The notes: generated by a model not told the origin, from the sequence alone. DNA of 54,164 nt from Clostridium sp. (GCF_021443865.1 NZ_JABUTB010000002.1:67685-121848), one strand, 5' to 3'. Shown: positions 26,499 through 35,980, counted from the stretch's first letter. Numbers and translations are program-made.

Positions 26499-27491
26499 AT
26501 GGGAAATATTAAAGAAGATAGATACGATAAGATGAAGTATATAAAGTGTGGTAATAGTGGATTATACCTACCAAGGGTTGCCCTAGGTTTATGGCATAAC
26601 TTTGGGTCAGTAGATCCAATTAAAAATCAACAGGATATAATTTTTGAAGCCTTTAATAATGGTATAACTCATTTTGATTTAGCTAATAATTATGGTCCTA
26701 TTCCTGGAGCTGCTGAAGAAAACTTTGGAAGAATATTAAATAAACACTTAAAGTCTTACAGAGATGAAATGGTTATCTCCACTAAAGCTGGATATGAAAT
26801 GTGGGCTGGACCTTATGGAAATGGTGGCTCAAGAAAGTATTTAATGTCAAGCATAGATCAAAGCTTAAAAAGAATGAATTTAGATTATGTAGATATTTTT
26901 TATCATCATAGACCAGATTCAGACACTCCATTAGAAGAAACTATGGGAGCTTTAACAGATATAGTTAAGCAAGGAAAAGCCTTATATATAGGTTTATCAA
27001 ATTATCATCCAAAGGAATTAAAGGAAGCTTCAAGAATATTAAAGGAAAATGGAACACCATGTTTAATTCATCAATTTAGTTATAGTATGTTTAACAGATG
27101 GAGTGAATCAGAAGGATTACATGATGTCCATAAAGAAGAAGGTATTGGTTCAATAGCCTTTTCACCACTAGCACAAGGACTTCTTACTAATAAATATCTT
27201 CATGGAATTCCAGAAGATTCAAGAGCTAAGAAAGTAACTAGTAGATTCCTACATGAAAAGGATATAACAGAAGAAAAATTAAATAAAATAAGAAAATTAA
27301 ATGAATTAGCAGAGGGAAGAGGACAAACTCTAGCAGAAATGTCACTAGCTTGGGTTATAAGAAAAGATATTGTTAATACTGTATTAATTGGAGCAAGTAA
27401 GCCAGAACAAGTATTAGACAATGTAAAAATAATTGAAAATTTAAGTTTTTCAGAGGAAGAGTTAAATAAAATAGATGAAATCTTAAAATAG
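26499..27491 (+). CDS. Aldo/keto reductase, YghZ-like
   Basis: A 330-residue NAD(P)H-dependent reductase with the TIM-barrel AKR fold. The catalytic Asp and Tyr are in THFDLANNYGPIPGAAEENF, Lys in VISTKAGYEM, and His in FYHHRPD. The ANNYGP and GYEMWAGPYG blocks are those of the YghZ/L-glyceraldehyde-3-phosphate reductase subgroup, often co-located with sugar genes. Its true substrate here is unknown; a sugar aldehyde or methylglyoxal-like compound is possible. The ribosome site is TTGGGAGGAAAG. The esterase gene follows 12 bp downstream, so they share a transcript. Confidence 0.88.
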   Translation: MGNIKEDRYDKMKYIKCGNSGLYLPRVALGLWHNFGSVDPIKNQQDIIFEAFNNGITHFDLANNYGPIPGAAEENFGRILNKHLKSYRDEMVISTKAGYEMWAGPYGNGGSRKYLMSSIDQSLKRMNLDYVDIFYHHRPDSDTPLEETMGALTDIVKQGKALYIGLSNYHPKELKEASRILKENGTPCLIHQFSYSMFNRWSESEGLHDVHKEEGIGSIAFSPLAQGLLTNKYLHGIPEDSRAKKVTSRFLHEKDITEEKLNKIRKLNELAEGRGQTLAEMSLAWVIRKDIVNTVLIGASKPEQVLDNVKIIENLSFSEEELNKIDEILK

Positions 27492-27503
27492 AGGTAAGAG
27501 ATA

Positions 27504-28496
27504 ATGATATTATCTAGAAATGAAATAAAATATTCAGGAAGATTTGACTTTTCTAATTCTCATAAGGTTGAATTTGGATGGGCTAAGACTTCATTAACTA
27601 TAAATTTTATAGGAAATAGAGTTTATGCAGATATTGAATCAGATGGAGAAGATTATTTTTTAGTAGTTTTAGATGGAGAAGTATATAATCATTCCTTTCC
27701 TGTTACAGAAAGAAAGCTATATAAGTTAGTAGAAGATATAGAATATGGGGAACATACTTTAGAATTAGTTAAGAGAACAGAAGCCTTTGTAGGAACTGCA
27801 AGCTTTTATGGCTTTGAAATCTTTCATGGGAAAATACTAGAGCCACCTAAGGAAAAGCCTTTAAAGATAGAGATTTTTGGTGATTCTATAAGCTGTGGTT
27901 ATGGAAATGAATCAGAAAATGAATTTGGAGATTTTTATTCTAAGGATGAAAATAGCTATTCCTCCTATGGAGCTATAGCAGCTAGAGAGTTAAATGCAGA
28001 ATTAACATTAACTACTTGGTCAGGACTTGGGCTAGTAAGAAATTATGATGATTCCCCAATGCCACTTCCAGAGAGAATAGAGTGGATAACTAATAAAGAT
28101 GCAAATAAGAAGTGGGACTTCTCTAATTATGTTCCTGATATTGTAATAATTAATTTAGGAACTAACGATTTTAATGAACATCCACCAAGCAAAGAAGACT
28201 TTGTAGATGGTTATAAAAGATTAATAGACAGAATTAAAAATTACTATGAATCAGTAAAGATAATATGTGCTATAGGTCCTGTTATGGAGGGGAAAGCCTT
28301 AGATGATATAAGAGATTATGTTAAGAATAATGTAGTGGAATACTACAATTCCATAGGAAATAAGGATATATTTTTCCTAGAGCATAGTCATCAAAAAGAG
28401 GAAAATGGATATGGACAAGCATATCATCCAAGCCAAATAACTCACAATATTATGGCAGATGAATTAGTGGATAAGCTTAAAGAAATTTTACAATAA
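27504..28496 (+). CDS. SGNH/GDSL esterase, CE2-like two-domain form
   Basis: A 330-residue protein with an N-terminal beta-rich jelly-roll domain (about 1-115) and a C-terminal SGNH hydrolase. Block I is IFGDSISCGYGNES with the nucleophilic Ser, block III is NLGTNDFNEHP, and the catalytic His is in YHPSQITHN. The two-domain plan is that of CE2 carbohydrate acetylesterases, which remove acetyl groups from sugars. It has no signal peptide, so it would deacetylate imported or internal sugars. Translation is probably coupled to the reductase just upstream. It is the last gene of the glycan locus. Confidence 0.82.
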   Translation: MILSRNEIKYSGRFDFSNSHKVEFGWAKTSLTINFIGNRVYADIESDGEDYFLVVLDGEVYNHSFPVTERKLYKLVEDIEYGEHTLELVKRTEAFVGTASFYGFEIFHGKILEPPKEKPLKIEIFGDSISCGYGNESENEFGDFYSKDENSYSSYGAIAARELNAELTLTTWSGLGLVRNYDDSPMPLPERIEWITNKDANKKWDFSNYVPDIVIINLGTNDFNEHPPSKEDFVDGYKRLIDRIKNYYESVKIICAIGPVMEGKALDDIRDYVKNNVVEYYNSIGNKDIFFLEHSHQKEENGYGQAYHPSQITHNIMADELVDKLKEILQ

Positions 28497-28557
28497 GATT
28501 ATGCACAATTCATTAAATAATCAGAGTAAATGAATTATTAACAATAATTAAACAACC

Positions 28558-28586
28558 TTGACTAAAGAAAATAATCTTTGTAAAAT
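28558..28586 (+). promoter_or_regulatory. Candidate sigma-A promoter for the MATE gene
   Basis: TTGACT, 17 bp spacer, TAAAAT. Transcription would start near 28593, giving a leader that contains the terminator at 28630 before the coding region. Confidence 0.6.
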
Positions 28587-28629
28587 AAATTTGTTCATCG
28601 GAGGGTGTAATAATTTTTTAGAATTATGC

Positions 28630-28677
28630 GCTGGATAAGATGGTAAGCAATGGCTTACTAACTTATCCAGCTTTTTT
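28630..28677 (+). terminator. Strong terminator in the leader of the MATE gene
   Basis: GCTGGATAAG pairs with CTTATCCAGC and an inner GTAAGC pairs with GCTTAC around AATG, followed by TTTTTT. It lies downstream of a good promoter and 83 bp before the MATE start. It may be an attenuator, or simply the end of the esterase transcript. Confidence 0.85.
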
Positions 28678-28759
28678 GATTTAGGGGTAAATTACAATTA
28701 AATCATATTTAAAAATTATACATCAGATAGACTAAAATAAGCTTAGGAGGACATTAGAT

Positions 28760-30133
28760 TTGAGTAATTTAACACAGGGTAAAATTAGCACAACATTATT
28801 AAAATTTGCAATGCCACTTCTATTTGCAAGTTTATTACAAGCATTATATGGGGCAGCAGACTTATTTGTGGTAGGACAGTTTTCAGATTCATCAGCAGTT
28901 TCAGCAGTTGCTATTGGAAGCCAAGTAATGCAAACTATAACTGGTATAATTTTAGGGATTTCAATGGGAGCTACAGTATTAATTGGAAAGTGTGTAGGAG
29001 AGAAAAATAATGAAGGTGTATCAAAGGCAATTGGATCATTAAGCATTTTATTTATAATATTTGCTTTAATATTAACACCAATAATGCTATTAGCTACTGA
29101 TTCAGCCATTTCTGTAATGCATACACCTATTGAAGCTGTAGAGTATACAAGACAATATATAATAATTTGCTCTTTAGGTATTCCATTTATTATAGGATAT
29201 AACGCAGTTAGTGCAATATTTAGAGGAATAGGAGATTCAAGAACTCCAGTATACTTTGTATTAATAGCATGTGTGATAAATATAGCTGTAGATATTATTT
29301 TAGTTGGTGTATTTAATTTTGGAGCTGTAGGAGCTGCGATAGCTACAATTTCTGCACAAGCTATAAGTTTTATAATAGCTATAATTTATATGTGGAAGAA
29401 AGGATTTTCCTTTGAAATTAAAAGAAAGCATTTTAAGTTAGATAGAGAATCCTGTAAATATATATTAATTGTTGGATTCCCATTAGCCTTACAGGATGCA
29501 TTAGTAAATATATCATTTTTAATTATAACTTCTGTAATAAATACTATGGGGGTAATAGCATCAGCATCAGTTGGAGTAGTAGAAAAGCTTATTATATTTG
29601 CAATGTTGCCACCAACAGCTTTTGCATCAGCAGTTTCTGCAATGGCAGCACAAAATATTGGAGCAGGAAAAACTAAAAGAGCAAGGAAGGTTCTGTATTA
29701 TGGAATAATATATTCATTAATATTTGGAATTATTGCTGCAGTTTATTCTCAAATAAGTCCAGAAAAATTAACAGCTATTTTTTCAAAGGATTCAGAAGTT
29801 ATTAAAGTAGCTAGCCAATACTTAATGTCTTTTTCTATTGATTGTATTATGGTTAGTTTTGTATTTTGTATGAATGGATATTTTAGTGGACAAGGAAAAT
29901 CAACAATTTCACTTGCTCATAGTCTAGTTGCAACCTTTATGTTTAGGATTCCATTAACATATATAATAAGTAAAATAGAAGGGGTTACCCTTTATGAAAT
30001 TGGTTTTGCAGCACCTATTTCAACATTTGTTTCAATAATAATATGTTTTGGATATTTAGCTTGGGAAAGTAGAAAGAATAAAATTAATGAAGATAGAGAT
30101 AAAATAGAAGAATCAATATCTATTTGCTCATAA
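28760..30133 (+). CDS. MATE-family efflux transporter
   Basis: A 457-residue membrane protein with twelve hydrophobic segments in two related halves. Conserved MATE blocks include QALYGAADLFVVGQF, IFRGIGDSRTP and MAAQNIGAGKTKRARK. MATE proteins export drugs or metabolites against a sodium or proton gradient. The start codon is TTG at 28760, fixed by AGGAGG nine bases upstream; there is no nearby in-frame ATG. The leader carries a promoter and strong terminator, hinting at conditional expression. A GAAG-loop terminator follows. Confidence 0.92.
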   Translation: MSNLTQGKISTTLLKFAMPLLFASLLQALYGAADLFVVGQFSDSSAVSAVAIGSQVMQTITGIILGISMGATVLIGKCVGEKNNEGVSKAIGSLSILFIIFALILTPIMLLATDSAISVMHTPIEAVEYTRQYIIICSLGIPFIIGYNAVSAIFRGIGDSRTPVYFVLIACVINIAVDIILVGVFNFGAVGAAIATISAQAISFIIAIIYMWKKGFSFEIKRKHFKLDRESCKYILIVGFPLALQDALVNISFLIITSVINTMGVIASASVGVVEKLIIFAMLPPTAFASAVSAMAAQNIGAGKTKRARKVLYYGIIYSLIFGIIAAVYSQISPEKLTAIFSKDSEVIKVASQYLMSFSIDCIMVSFVFCMNGYFSGQGKSTISLAHSLVATFMFRIPLTYIISKIEGVTLYEIGFAAPISTFVSIIICFGYLAWESRKNKINEDRDKIEESISICS

Positions 30134-30208
30134 ATTTTAAATAAGAATATAGAAGTGTAGAAATAGCTCAGGCTATATGAAGTTTAATCAATAATTATTT
30201 AATTTTCA

Positions 30209-30232
30209 AAAACTCCGAAGGGAGTTTTTTTC
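30209..30232 (+). terminator. Terminator after the MATE gene
   Basis: AAAACTCC pairs with GGAGTTTT around GAAG, followed by TTTTTTTC. Confidence 0.92.
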
Positions 30233-30667
30233 TTTTATTTCTTGGATTTATTTAATTTTAATATTAATAGTTTTTTTGGAGAAGATATATAATTTTTTTA
30301 TATTTGTGGAATTATATTCCAAATAAATATATAATAAAAATTATACTAAGTCTATTATTGTATATATTATATTTTTGGTTGTAACATATCTAATTTATCA
30401 TTTTCCTTAGAGTTATTTTTAATATTTATATGTTTTTATATTGGAAAACGTAGAGCTAGTTGAAGTTACAATACATTAGTAAAGAACAATTTTATAATAC
30501 TACTTATTAATTGTTTTAAAAAAAGTTATAAAAGATGGAGTTGGGCCTAAATTAAAAACAATATTTAAAGAAAGTTTTGAATAACGTTAATGCCTTATGT
30601 TCTTATATAACGAACTAAAGTCCAAGGTTTTAAATTCTTGGACTTTTAATAAATACACTTTAATCAA
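30233..30667. other. Gene-free AT-rich stretch with one terminator-like hairpin
   Basis: No convincing gene is present. A hairpin AAAGTCCAAG/CTTGGACTTT lies at 30617-30646 and is followed by TTTAAT. A short open frame before it (about 30498-30587, ending KDGVGPKLKTIFKESFE) has no start or ribosome site. It may be the tail of a lost gene ending at that terminator. Confidence 0.4.
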
Positions 30668-30989
30668 TACATAATTGACAATACATAATGCATAATTGTG
30701 GAAATAACTCAGACAAGCTGAGTTATAAAATTTAAAATTCCTTAATTATTTCATTCTTTCATGCCAATTTTGCTTCAGCAAAGAGGCTCTTCATTTTTTC
30801 ATTTTGATTTTGCGTCAGCAAAAGAGAAACTTCATTTTTTCATTCCTTCTTCATTCTTTCATTTTTCTAAATTCCGAAGGAATTTACACCTTAATTATGC
30901 ATTGTGCATTATGCATTATTCATTATTCTAAGTTCCGACCTTTGAGGAATTTACACCTTAATTCTACATTCTTAATTTTTCATTTTACA
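30668..30989 (+). repeat. Dispersed modular hairpin-rich repeat, copy A
   Basis: The element starts with TACATAATGCATAATTG-like sequence and ends with TTCATTTTACATT, right at the stop of the AraC gene. It contains hairpins TAACTCAG-ACAAG-CTGAGTTA, TTTGCT-TC-AGCAAA and TTTTGC-GTCA-GCAAAA, an AAATTCCGAAGGAATTT hairpin and two copies of GGAATTTACACCTTAATT. An inverted second copy lies at about 49908-50212. The ORF-track frame at 30804 is a translation of this repeat, not a gene. Confidence 0.8.
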
Positions 30990-31847
30990 TTACCGTAGGT
31001 TAACCCTTGTTTTATTTGGTGAAACTCCATAATACTTTTTATAAAGCTTACTAAAATAATAAGGATCATCGTATCCCACCATCTTGGCTATAGTTTTTAT
31101 TGAAAGCTTTGTATTTTCTAATAACTCCTTTGATTTGGCAAGCCTTATTTGTATTAAATAATTAATAGGTGAATCACCCATTATCTCTTTAAATATCTTA
31201 GATATATAAACAGGACTTAAATACATATTTTTTGAAAGTGTATATAAGGATATATCTTTTACATAATTCTCATTTAAATATTTAGTTATTCCTTCAACTA
31301 ACTCTTTTTTCTCACGAGATTTAAAAGAAACTTCATGGGAATCAGAATTAGGAGATTCTTCATTTATCTCCCTATGTAAGAGGATTAATAATTTCATTAC
31401 TAGAGCTTTTAGAATAAAGGGAGAACTATTATTATAATCCTTTTGTTCATCAGATATTTCTAAGCAAGTTTTTAAAATATCATCCTTGTATTTAACTAAG
31501 GTTAAAACATTTTTATCTCCAACATCAATATAGTCCTTTTTAGAGTTACTATATAAGTTTAAATTAGTTACTCCAATATGAAGCTCATTACATCTGGTAT
31601 TAGAATGAAAAAGCTCTCTATGATAAACTCCTGGATTAGATATTAAAACTTGTCCCTTTCTCAAGGTATATTTTTCACCTTCAATTAAATAATCTACTGA
31701 ACCAGAAGTTATAAAGGAAAGTTCAACAAAATCATTATGGCAGTGATAATTAGTTTCTGGAGTAGGGATTTCAGGGGAACAAGATCCATCAATTACAAAA
31801 AGAATTTGAGGATTATAATTGTCTATGCTTGTATATATTTTGCTCAT
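30990..31847 (-). CDS. AraC-family transcriptional regulator with cupin sensor domain
   Basis: A 285-residue regulator. The N-terminal part (about 25-130) is an AraC-type cupin (NYHCHNDFVELSFITSGSVDY and GQVLISNPGVYHREL), which usually binds a sugar. The C-terminal part (about 185-285) has two helix-turn-helix units: ISLYTLSKNMYLSPVYISKI and IKTIAKMVGYDDPYYFSKLY. It is divergent from the ABC exporter genes, but its sensor type suits sugar genes, so its target is uncertain. AGGGGGTATTG precedes the start. Repeat copy A abuts its stop codon. Confidence 0.9.
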   Translation of the reverse strand: MSKIYTSIDNYNPQILFVIDGSCSPEIPTPETNYHCHNDFVELSFITSGSVDYLIEGEKYTLRKGQVLISNPGVYHRELFHSNTRCNELHIGVTNLNLYSNSKKDYIDVGDKNVLTLVKYKDDILKTCLEISDEQKDYNNSSPFILKALVMKLLILLHREINEESPNSDSHEVSFKSREKKELVEGITKYLNENYVKDISLYTLSKNMYLSPVYISKIFKEIMGDSPINYLIQIRLAKSKELLENTKLSIKTIAKMVGYDDPYYFSKLYKKYYGVSPNKTRVNLR

Positions 31848-32054
31848 ATCAATACCCCCTAATAAAATGTTACTTTTAAATGTATAATAATATACATTTA
31901 AAGTTTAATATAATACATTTTTATTTTCAATAACTTAGCTATAATCTTACATAGAAATAATTTATATAGGAGAAATATATTATTTAAATTTTTAAAAGAT
32001 ATTTAACTATTAAAATTAAAAATTATAAATAAACAATATAAAGGAGGCTAGATT

Positions 32055-33797
32055 ATGGATAGCATAAAATGGATATTTAGCTATTTAAAAAAGCACAAAT
32101 TTAACTATTTCTTTGCGTTGTTCTTAGTATTAATGACTTCAGCAATTAATATGATAAATCCATTTATTACAGGTAGAATTATTGATAGAGTTTTTGGAAA
32201 TGGTGAAACATCATTACTTATTCCTCTTGTTTCGATAATGATATCTATTGTAGCCATTAAAGGTATTATAACCTTTAGCTATCAAATGCTTTTAGAACAC
32301 ATTTCACAAGATGTTCTATTTAAAATAAGAACAGATTTATATGATAAACTCTTAAACTTAGATGTTAATTTCTATAGTAGAGTAAAAACTGGAGACATTA
32401 TGGCAAGAATGACAGGAGATACTGATGCCATAAGACATTTTATTGCTTGGGTTGTTTATAATATTTTATCAGCTGTAACAACCTTTAGTTTTGCTATTAT
32501 TGCAATGATGTATGTAAACTGGATTTTAACTCTATTTATGCTTTTAATTGCACCAATGATTGGATTCTTAACTTTTAAAATGAGTAAGGAAATTTCACCA
32601 ACCTTTTATAATATAAGAGAAGCTTATTCAAAATTAAATTCAGTGGTTCAAGAAAATATAAGTGGTAATAGAGTAGTAAGAGCCTTTGGAAGAGAGGATT
32701 TTGAAGTTAATAAATTTACTAGAGAAAATGAGAATTATAAAAATAGAAATCTTGATACTATAAATGTTACTAAAAAATATATTCCTAAGCTTGAATTCTT
32801 ATCTAACAGCCTTTCTGTAATTATGATTTTAGTAGGTGGAATTTTAGTTGCATTAGGAAAGATGACTTTTGGAGAACTTATTATTTTTAGTAGCTTATTA
32901 TGGGCATTAAATAACCCAATGAGAATGAGTGGATATTTAATTAATGATGCTCAAAGATTTATAGCATCTTCAGCTAAAATTATGGAGTTAATAAATACAG
33001 AAAGTATCATTATAAATAAGAATAATGTTTATAATGTTAACAAGTTTGAAGGTAATATAGAATTTAAAAATGTAAGTTTAACATTAGAAGGTAGAAAGGT
33101 AATAAATAATATTTCCTTTAAGGTGGAAGCTGGACAAACAGTTGGCTTAGTTGGACATACAGGTTCAGGTAAATCTCTTATAATTAATTTGCTTTCAAGA
33201 TTTTATGATGCCACAGAAGGTGATATTTATATTGATGGAATTAATATAAAGGATATAGATTTAGATATTTTAAGAGGAAATATTGCAACAGCTATGCAAG
33301 ATATATTCCTATTTTCAGATACCATTAAAGATAATATAGCCTTCGGTAATCCAAAGGCAAGTTTCCCTGAAGTAGAAGAAGTTTCTAAAAGGGCACAGGC
33401 GCATGATTTTATAAAAGGTCTTGATGAAGGTTATGAAACTATAGTAGGGGAAAGAGGAGTAGGACTATCAGGAGGACAAAAGCAAAGAGTGTCATTAGCA
33501 AGAGCAATGATGAAAAATGCCACAATATTTGTCCTAGATGATGTAACTTCTGCTGTTGATATGGAAACAGAAAAGAAAATACAACATGAGTTAAAGAACA
33601 TGAAAGAAAAGAAAACTACATTTATAATTGCCCATAGAATTTCTTCATTAAAGCAAGCAGATTTAATTTTAGTATTAGATAATGGAGAAATAGTAGAAAG
33701 AGGAACTCATAATGAGTTAGTACAAAAGGGTGGATACTATTCAAATATATTTTATACTCAATATGGCAATATAGATACAAGGATTGGAGGGGTATAA
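32055..33797 (+). CDS. ABC exporter half-transporter, first subunit of a heterodimer
   Basis: A 580-residue fusion of a six-helix exporter domain (about 1-310) and an ATPase domain. Walker A is GHTGSGKS and the signature is LSGGQKQR. Walker B reads VLDDVTSAVD, with Asp in place of the catalytic Glu. That substitution is typical of the degenerate subunit in heterodimeric exporters such as TM287/288 or LmrCD. The partner gene starts at the very next base after its stop codon. Substrates of such pairs are drugs, lipids or peptides and cannot be predicted. AAAGGAGGCTAG precedes the ATG. Confidence 0.92.
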   Translation: MDSIKWIFSYLKKHKFNYFFALFLVLMTSAINMINPFITGRIIDRVFGNGETSLLIPLVSIMISIVAIKGIITFSYQMLLEHISQDVLFKIRTDLYDKLLNLDVNFYSRVKTGDIMARMTGDTDAIRHFIAWVVYNILSAVTTFSFAIIAMMYVNWILTLFMLLIAPMIGFLTFKMSKEISPTFYNIREAYSKLNSVVQENISGNRVVRAFGREDFEVNKFTRENENYKNRNLDTINVTKKYIPKLEFLSNSLSVIMILVGGILVALGKMTFGELIIFSSLLWALNNPMRMSGYLINDAQRFIASSAKIMELINTESIIINKNNVYNVNKFEGNIEFKNVSLTLEGRKVINNISFKVEAGQTVGLVGHTGSGKSLIINLLSRFYDATEGDIYIDGINIKDIDLDILRGNIATAMQDIFLFSDTIKDNIAFGNPKASFPEVEEVSKRAQAHDFIKGLDEGYETIVGERGVGLSGGQKQRVSLARAMMKNATIFVLDDVTSAVDMETEKKIQHELKNMKEKKTTFIIAHRISSLKQADLILVLDNGEIVERGTHNELVQKGGYYSNIFYTQYGNIDTRIGGV

Positions 33798-35567
33798 ATG
33801 GCTAGAAATAAATATGATGTAGATGAAGAATTAGAAGCAGGCTTTAATTTAGACTATTTAAAAAGATTACTAAAATATATGAAACCCTATAAAACTAAAA
33901 TAACAGCTTCAGTTATTTTAATGTTAATTTCAAGTTCACTTGCCTTATTAGGACCAGTAATAATTAAATTAGCATTAGATAACTTTATACCAAATAAGGA
34001 TATTAAGAATTTAGCTTTAATATCAGTTTTATATATAATGATATTTATAGCTATAGCAATAATTATGAAGCATAGAATGCAGACCATGGGAAATGTGGGA
34101 CAAAATATATTGGTAGATATGAGATATGATTTATTTAAAAATCTACAATATGTACCTTTTAATTATTATGATTCAAGACCTCATGGAAAGATATTAGTAA
34201 GGGTAGTTAACTATATTAACTCACTTAGTGATATATTATCTAATGGTTTTGTAAATTTAATTGCAGATATGGTTACCTTAGTATTGGCAATAGTCTTTAT
34301 GTCATTCCTAAGTATTAGGCTAACCTTAGTTACTTTAATAGGTATTCCTATACTTATGATAGTAATGATGTCTATAAAAAATGCACAAAGAAGGGCTTTC
34401 CAAAGATTAAGTGCAAAGCAATCAAACCTAAATGCGTATATTCATGAAAGCATAAGTGGTGTAAGAGTAACACAATCTTTCTCAAGAAAAAGGGAAAGTA
34501 TGGAGACTTTCAAGGAACTTTGCTTTGAAAATAGTGATTCCTGGATGAAGGCAGTTAGATTTAATTTTCTAATTTGGCCAAGTATTGATATTATTTCAGT
34601 AGCATCAATATCTTTAATTTATATCTTTGGAATCTTAATATTTAGAGATTCAGTTTCCTTAGGATTAATAGCAGCCTTTATTTCATATGTATGGATATTC
34701 TGGGCTCCAATAATGAACATAGGAAACTTCTATAATACCTTAATTAATGCAATGGCTTACTTAGAAAGAATATTTGAAGCTATGGATGAAAAACCAGAGT
34801 ATGATGCAAGTGATGCTATAGAGATTAAAGATATTAATGGTAAGGTAGAATTTAAAAATGTGTATTTTGAATACGAAGAAGATATGCCTATTTTAGAAAA
34901 TATAAATATGACAGTTAAAGCTGGGGAAAAAATAGCTTTAGTTGGACCTACAGGGGCAGGAAAAACTACAATAGTTAATTTACTTTCAAGATTTTATAGA
35001 ATAAAGTCTGGAGAAATTCTAGTTGATGGAATAGATATAAATGATGTAACACTAAAATCTTTAAGAAAAGAAATAGGAGTTATGCTTCAAGATCCATTTG
35101 TTTTCTCTGGAACTATAATGGACAACATAAGATATGGTAGGTTAGATGCCACTGATGAAGAAGTAATAGAAGCTGCTAAAATAGTAAGAGCAGATGACTT
35201 TATAAAGGACTTTAATAATGGGTATTACACTGAATTAAATGAGCAAGGAACTGGATTATCAGTTGGACAAAAGCAACTTATATCCTTTGCTAGAGTGTTA
35301 CTATCAAATCCTAAAATACTAATTTTAGATGAAGCAACAGCAAGTATAGATACAGAAACAGAGGCTTTATTACAAAAGGGAATAGAAGAATTATTAAAGG
35401 GAAGAACATCCTTTGTAATAGCCCATAGACTGTCAACTATAATTAATTCAGATAAAATAATGTTTATAGGAAATAAGAAAATCTTAGAAGAAGGTACTCA
35501 TCAAGAGCTGCTTAAAAAAGAAGGCCTATACTATAATTTATATAAATCACAATACCTAGAGATTTAA
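33798..35567 (+). CDS. ABC exporter half-transporter, second subunit of a heterodimer
   Basis: A 589-residue exporter subunit: a six-helix membrane domain (about 30-325) followed by an ATPase. Walker A is GPTGAGKT and Walker B ILILDEATASID, with the normal catalytic Glu. The signature is altered to LSVGQKQL. Together with the upstream subunit this leaves one competent and one degenerate ATP site: the altered signature of this protein faces the altered Walker B of the other. The gene is directly adjacent to its partner, with GGAGGGGTATAA in the partner's last codons acting as ribosome site. Confidence 0.93.
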   Translation: MARNKYDVDEELEAGFNLDYLKRLLKYMKPYKTKITASVILMLISSSLALLGPVIIKLALDNFIPNKDIKNLALISVLYIMIFIAIAIIMKHRMQTMGNVGQNILVDMRYDLFKNLQYVPFNYYDSRPHGKILVRVVNYINSLSDILSNGFVNLIADMVTLVLAIVFMSFLSIRLTLVTLIGIPILMIVMMSIKNAQRRAFQRLSAKQSNLNAYIHESISGVRVTQSFSRKRESMETFKELCFENSDSWMKAVRFNFLIWPSIDIISVASISLIYIFGILIFRDSVSLGLIAAFISYVWIFWAPIMNIGNFYNTLINAMAYLERIFEAMDEKPEYDASDAIEIKDINGKVEFKNVYFEYEEDMPILENINMTVKAGEKIALVGPTGAGKTTIVNLLSRFYRIKSGEILVDGIDINDVTLKSLRKEIGVMLQDPFVFSGTIMDNIRYGRLDATDEEVIEAAKIVRADDFIKDFNNGYYTELNEQGTGLSVGQKQLISFARVLLSNPKILILDEATASIDTETEALLQKGIEELLKGRTSFVIAHRLSTIINSDKIMFIGNKKILEEGTHQELLKKEGLYYNLYKSQYLEI

Positions 35568-35678
35568 TCCCCAGGGGAACATAAAAAGGATTATATGCAA
35601 TAAAATGTAAAATACTTATTTTAAGTTAAAATGAAGTATGATACAATATATAAAAGAGTTGAAGGGGGAATGTAAGTT

Positions 35679-35699
35679 ATGACACCAGCTAATTGCTAA
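35679..35699 (+). CDS. Leader peptide MTPANC
   Basis: A six-codon ORF, ATG ACA CCA GCT AAT TGC TAA, lies nine bases after GGGGGA. Its position inside a leader with long-range pairing and a terminator is the main evidence. It is far too short for the ORF track. Confidence 0.65.
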   Translation: MTPANC

Positions 35700-35980
35700 T
35701 ATAAATTAATTTTTAATTTTATATTTATTTTATAATGAGTAAAAATTTACCTAGTTAATAGGTTTTATTGTTATGCTCTTTATAGAAGAAAGCATTTAGA
35801 AGGTAACTTACATTACTAAATACAAGTATTATAGTTTTTATATATTTCAAATAGGTATTCTTTAATTATAGTATTATAATTTATCATAAGATTTTTTATT
35901 GTTATTTCTTATAGTTTATATTACATATAATTAGTTAGAGTATTGCTATTGTAGAGACTATGTTAACATTGTTATTTTAG

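Noticed and set aside
30804-30998. ORF of 64 codons on the plus strand
   Set aside because: It lies in dispersed repeat copy A. It shares peptides (ILRQQKR, GIYTLIMHCAL) only with the ORF in inverted copy B, because both translate the same repeat; it has no ribosome site.
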